Assembly: GCA_944326695.1 (NCBI GenBank)
Contig: CALVEZ010000003.1
Location: 1 to 64,000, forward strand
Length of the DNA stretch: 64,000 nt
Direction of reading: 5' to 3'
Source: Candidatus Bilophila faecipullorum
GTDB taxonomy: Bacteria; Desulfobacterota; Desulfovibrionia; Desulfovibrionales; Desulfovibrionaceae
The notes under the pieces are model-generated. The model ran no database searches. It was not told where the DNA came from and was given only the letters and a program-made list of their open reading frames with translations. Each line of letters opens with the position of its first letter. Positions within the stretch are counted from its first letter, which is position 1. Positions 62,299 to 64,000 of the stretch are shown piece by piece. The position numbers and the translations under genes are program-made.

Positions 62299-63972
62299 AT
62301 GAAAGAGTTTGCCGTGCAGGAGCTGACGCTGGGCCAGCTTCTGGAAAATACCGCCGCCCGTTTTCCCGACAACGACGCCGTTATCCATGCGGATCGCGAC
62401 TTGCGTCAGACGTGGTCGGAATTCTCCGACTGTGTGGATACGATGGCTCGGGGGCTCATGGCTCTCGGCGTACAGAAGGGAGAAAAGGTCGCCGTCTGGG
62501 CTACCAACGTCCCTCATTGGCTGACGCTCATGTTTGCTACCGCGCGCATCGGCGCGGTGCTCGTCACCGTAAACACCAACTACCGCAATACGGAACTCCT
62601 CTATCTGCTCCAGCAGTCCGAATCCGAAAATCTCTTCATTATTGAAGGGGTGCGGGATCACGACTTCATCGCCTCCACCTATGAGGTCATCCCCGAGCTG
62701 CGCCGCCAGAAACGCGGTATGTTGCAGGTGGAATCCCTGCCCCACCTCAAGCGGGTCTTCTTTCTGGGGTCCGAAAAACACCGGGGCATGTATTCCCTGC
62801 CCGAGGTCTTCAGCCTGGCCGGAGACGTGAGCGACGAGGCTTATGAGCGGCGCAAGGCTTCCGTTTCGCCCTATGACGTGGTGAACATGCAGTATACGTC
62901 CGGGACCACGGGCTTTCCCAAGGGCGTGATGCTCACCCACGTCAATATCGTCAACAACGGCTACTGGATCGGCTTTCATCAGAAATTTTCCCAGTTGGAC
63001 CGTGTCTGCCTGCCCGTCCCGCTTTTCCACTGCTTCGGCTGCGTGCTCGGGGTCATGGCCTGCGTCAACCACGGGGCGGCCATGGTCTTGCTGGAAGCCT
63101 TTTCTCCCGTGCAGGTCATGAGCGCCGTGGATCAGGAACGTTGCACCGCGCTCTACGGCGTGCCGACCATGTTTCAGGCCATGTTGGATCACCGCGTCTT
63201 TTCGCGTTTCGACTTCACCACTCTGCGGACGGGCATCATGGCCGGTTCGGTCTGCCCCGAGCCGCTCATGCGCCGGGTCATGGACAGGCTCGGGATGCGC
63301 GAGATCACCATCTGCTACGGTCTGACCGAAGGCTCGCCGGTCATGACCCAGACCAGGACGGACGACTCCGTGGAACGGCGCGTCACCACCGTGGGGCGGC
63401 ACATGCCCGGCATCGAAGTGACCATCCGCGATCCCGAAACCAACAAGGAAGTCCCGCCCCACACCGTGGGCGAGGTCTGCTGCCGGGGCTACAACGTCAT
63501 GCAGGGCTACTACAACATGCCCGAAGCCACCGCCGAGGCCATCGATGCCGAAGGCTGGCTGCATTCCGGCGATCTTGGATCGATGGACGAAGAGGGCTAC
63601 GTCAGCATCAGCGGCCGCATCAAGGACATGATCATCCGCGGCGGCGAGAACGTCTACCCGCGCGAGGTGGAGGAGTTCCTCCTCAAGATGGAAGGCGTCT
63701 TCGACGTGCAGGTGGTGGCCGTGCCGAGCCGCCGCTATGGGGAGGAGGTGGGTGCCTTCCTCATTGCCAAGGAAGGCGCGGACTTGGCCCCCGAGGACGT
63801 GCGCGACTACTGCCGGGGCAAAATCGCGTGGTACAAGATTCCGCGCTACGTGGCCGTGGTGGATGCCTTCCCGCTCACGGCGAGCGGCAAAATCCAGAAA
63901 TACAAGCTGCGCGAAATGGCCGCCCGCTATTTCCCCGAAGCCATGCGCGAACGGCACGAGCGGACCCTCTAG
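62299..63972 (+). CDS. AMP-forming acyl-CoA synthetase (fatty acid-CoA ligase family)
   Basis: This 557-residue adenylate-forming enzyme activates a carboxylic acid to its CoA thioester with ATP. The AMP-binding motif is MQYTSGTTGFPKGVMLTH near residues 198-215. CYGLTEGSPVMTQT, GWLHSGDLGSMDEEGYVSISGR and the C-terminal lysine in PLTASGKIQKYKLRE are the other conserved motifs. It resembles the medium- or long-chain fatty acyl ligases used with the opener VGRHMPGIEV. ATG at 62299 follows GAGGGAG. The frame is open further upstream without a site. It ends 28 bases before the window end. Confidence 0.9.
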   Translation: MKEFAVQELTLGQLLENTAARFPDNDAVIHADRDLRQTWSEFSDCVDTMARGLMALGVQKGEKVAVWATNVPHWLTLMFATARIGAVLVTVNTNYRNTELLYLLQQSESENLFIIEGVRDHDFIASTYEVIPELRRQKRGMLQVESLPHLKRVFFLGSEKHRGMYSLPEVFSLAGDVSDEAYERRKASVSPYDVVNMQYTSGTTGFPKGVMLTHVNIVNNGYWIGFHQKFSQLDRVCLPVPLFHCFGCVLGVMACVNHGAAMVLLEAFSPVQVMSAVDQERCTALYGVPTMFQAMLDHRVFSRFDFTTLRTGIMAGSVCPEPLMRRVMDRLGMREITICYGLTEGSPVMTQTRTDDSVERRVTTVGRHMPGIEVTIRDPETNKEVPPHTVGEVCCRGYNVMQGYYNMPEATAEAIDAEGWLHSGDLGSMDEEGYVSISGRIKDMIIRGGENVYPREVEEFLLKMEGVFDVQVVAVPSRRYGEEVGAFLIAKEGADLAPEDVRDYCRGKIAWYKIPRYVAVVDAFPLTASGKIQKYKLREMAARYFPEAMRERHERTL

Positions 63973-64000
63973 GCCCGGCCTCCGTTCAAGCGCCATCCGA

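Overview
The window looks like a chromosomal segment of a sulfidogenic member of the Desulfovibrionaceae, close to Bilophila, Desulfovibrio or Mailhella. This is inferred from the high GC content, a glycyl-radical isethionate sulfite-lyase, a fused LutAB lactate-oxidation protein, a CoA-disulfide reductase with a rhodanese domain and the mix of transporters. No rRNA is present and the genus is not proven.

Layout. 1-3168: ugd on the minus strand, then acpS-hslV. 3169-18173: a glycyl-radical-enzyme bacterial microcompartment (BMC) locus. A shell and core-enzyme operon (3796-12406) is followed by islA-islB (12983-16521) and a sigma54 activator gene (16773-18173). 18556-21355: lactate oxidation (lutC, fused lutAB). 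21630-28737: glycerol kinase, glycerophosphodiesterase and a Ugp-type glycerol-3-phosphate/glycerophosphodiester ABC transporter. 29294-32015: AraC regulator with an EamA exporter, and a MarR regulator with a small cupin. 32260-36734: 2-hydroxyacid dehydrogenase, glycerate 2-kinase and a CstA-type carrier. 37055-42175: an Hpt protein, a paralogous pair of membrane proteins, CoA-disulfide reductase and a DsbA-like protein. 42175-47003: ribF, then pth, rplY, prs, tRNA-Gln and ispE in a conserved housekeeping order. 47269-52270: the livKHMGF branched-chain amino acid ABC transporter. 52624-63972: a YdjM-like membrane protein, an EndoQ-UvrD fusion, a methyltransferase, a Dabb protein, hypF and an acyl-CoA ligase.

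How the microcompartment should work. IslA carries R189, Q193, C468, E470, R678 and G805, the isethionate-lyase signature. It would split isethionate into acetaldehyde and sulfite after activation by IslB. The acylating aldehyde dehydrogenase, which has an N-terminal targeting-type helix, would make acetyl-CoA. The EutD-type phosphotransacetylase would make acetyl phosphate, and the EutQ-like protein may act as an acetate kinase. A PduS-like flavo-iron-sulfur protein and a PduT-like trimer with a pore cysteine could move electrons across the shell. Two further proteins in the operon are puzzling: an amidohydrolase-fold protein lacking all four expected zinc ligands, and a EutT-like protein lacking its metal motif in a pathway that needs no B12. 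Both operons have an exact GG-N10-GC sigma54 promoter. Five copies of a 16-bp element (GATGCA, four A/T, then TGCGAC-like) lie upstream of them, which suggests one regulon under the adjacent activator.

Outside that locus the strongest unexplained structures are these. A tandem array has an exact 60-bp period (28-bp diverged repeats with unrelated 32-bp spacers) at 61525-61972. A second two-repeat unit with the same 28+32 geometry lies at 38254-38341. Nine copies, one partial, of an intergenic palindromic element of about 110 bp are scattered through the window.
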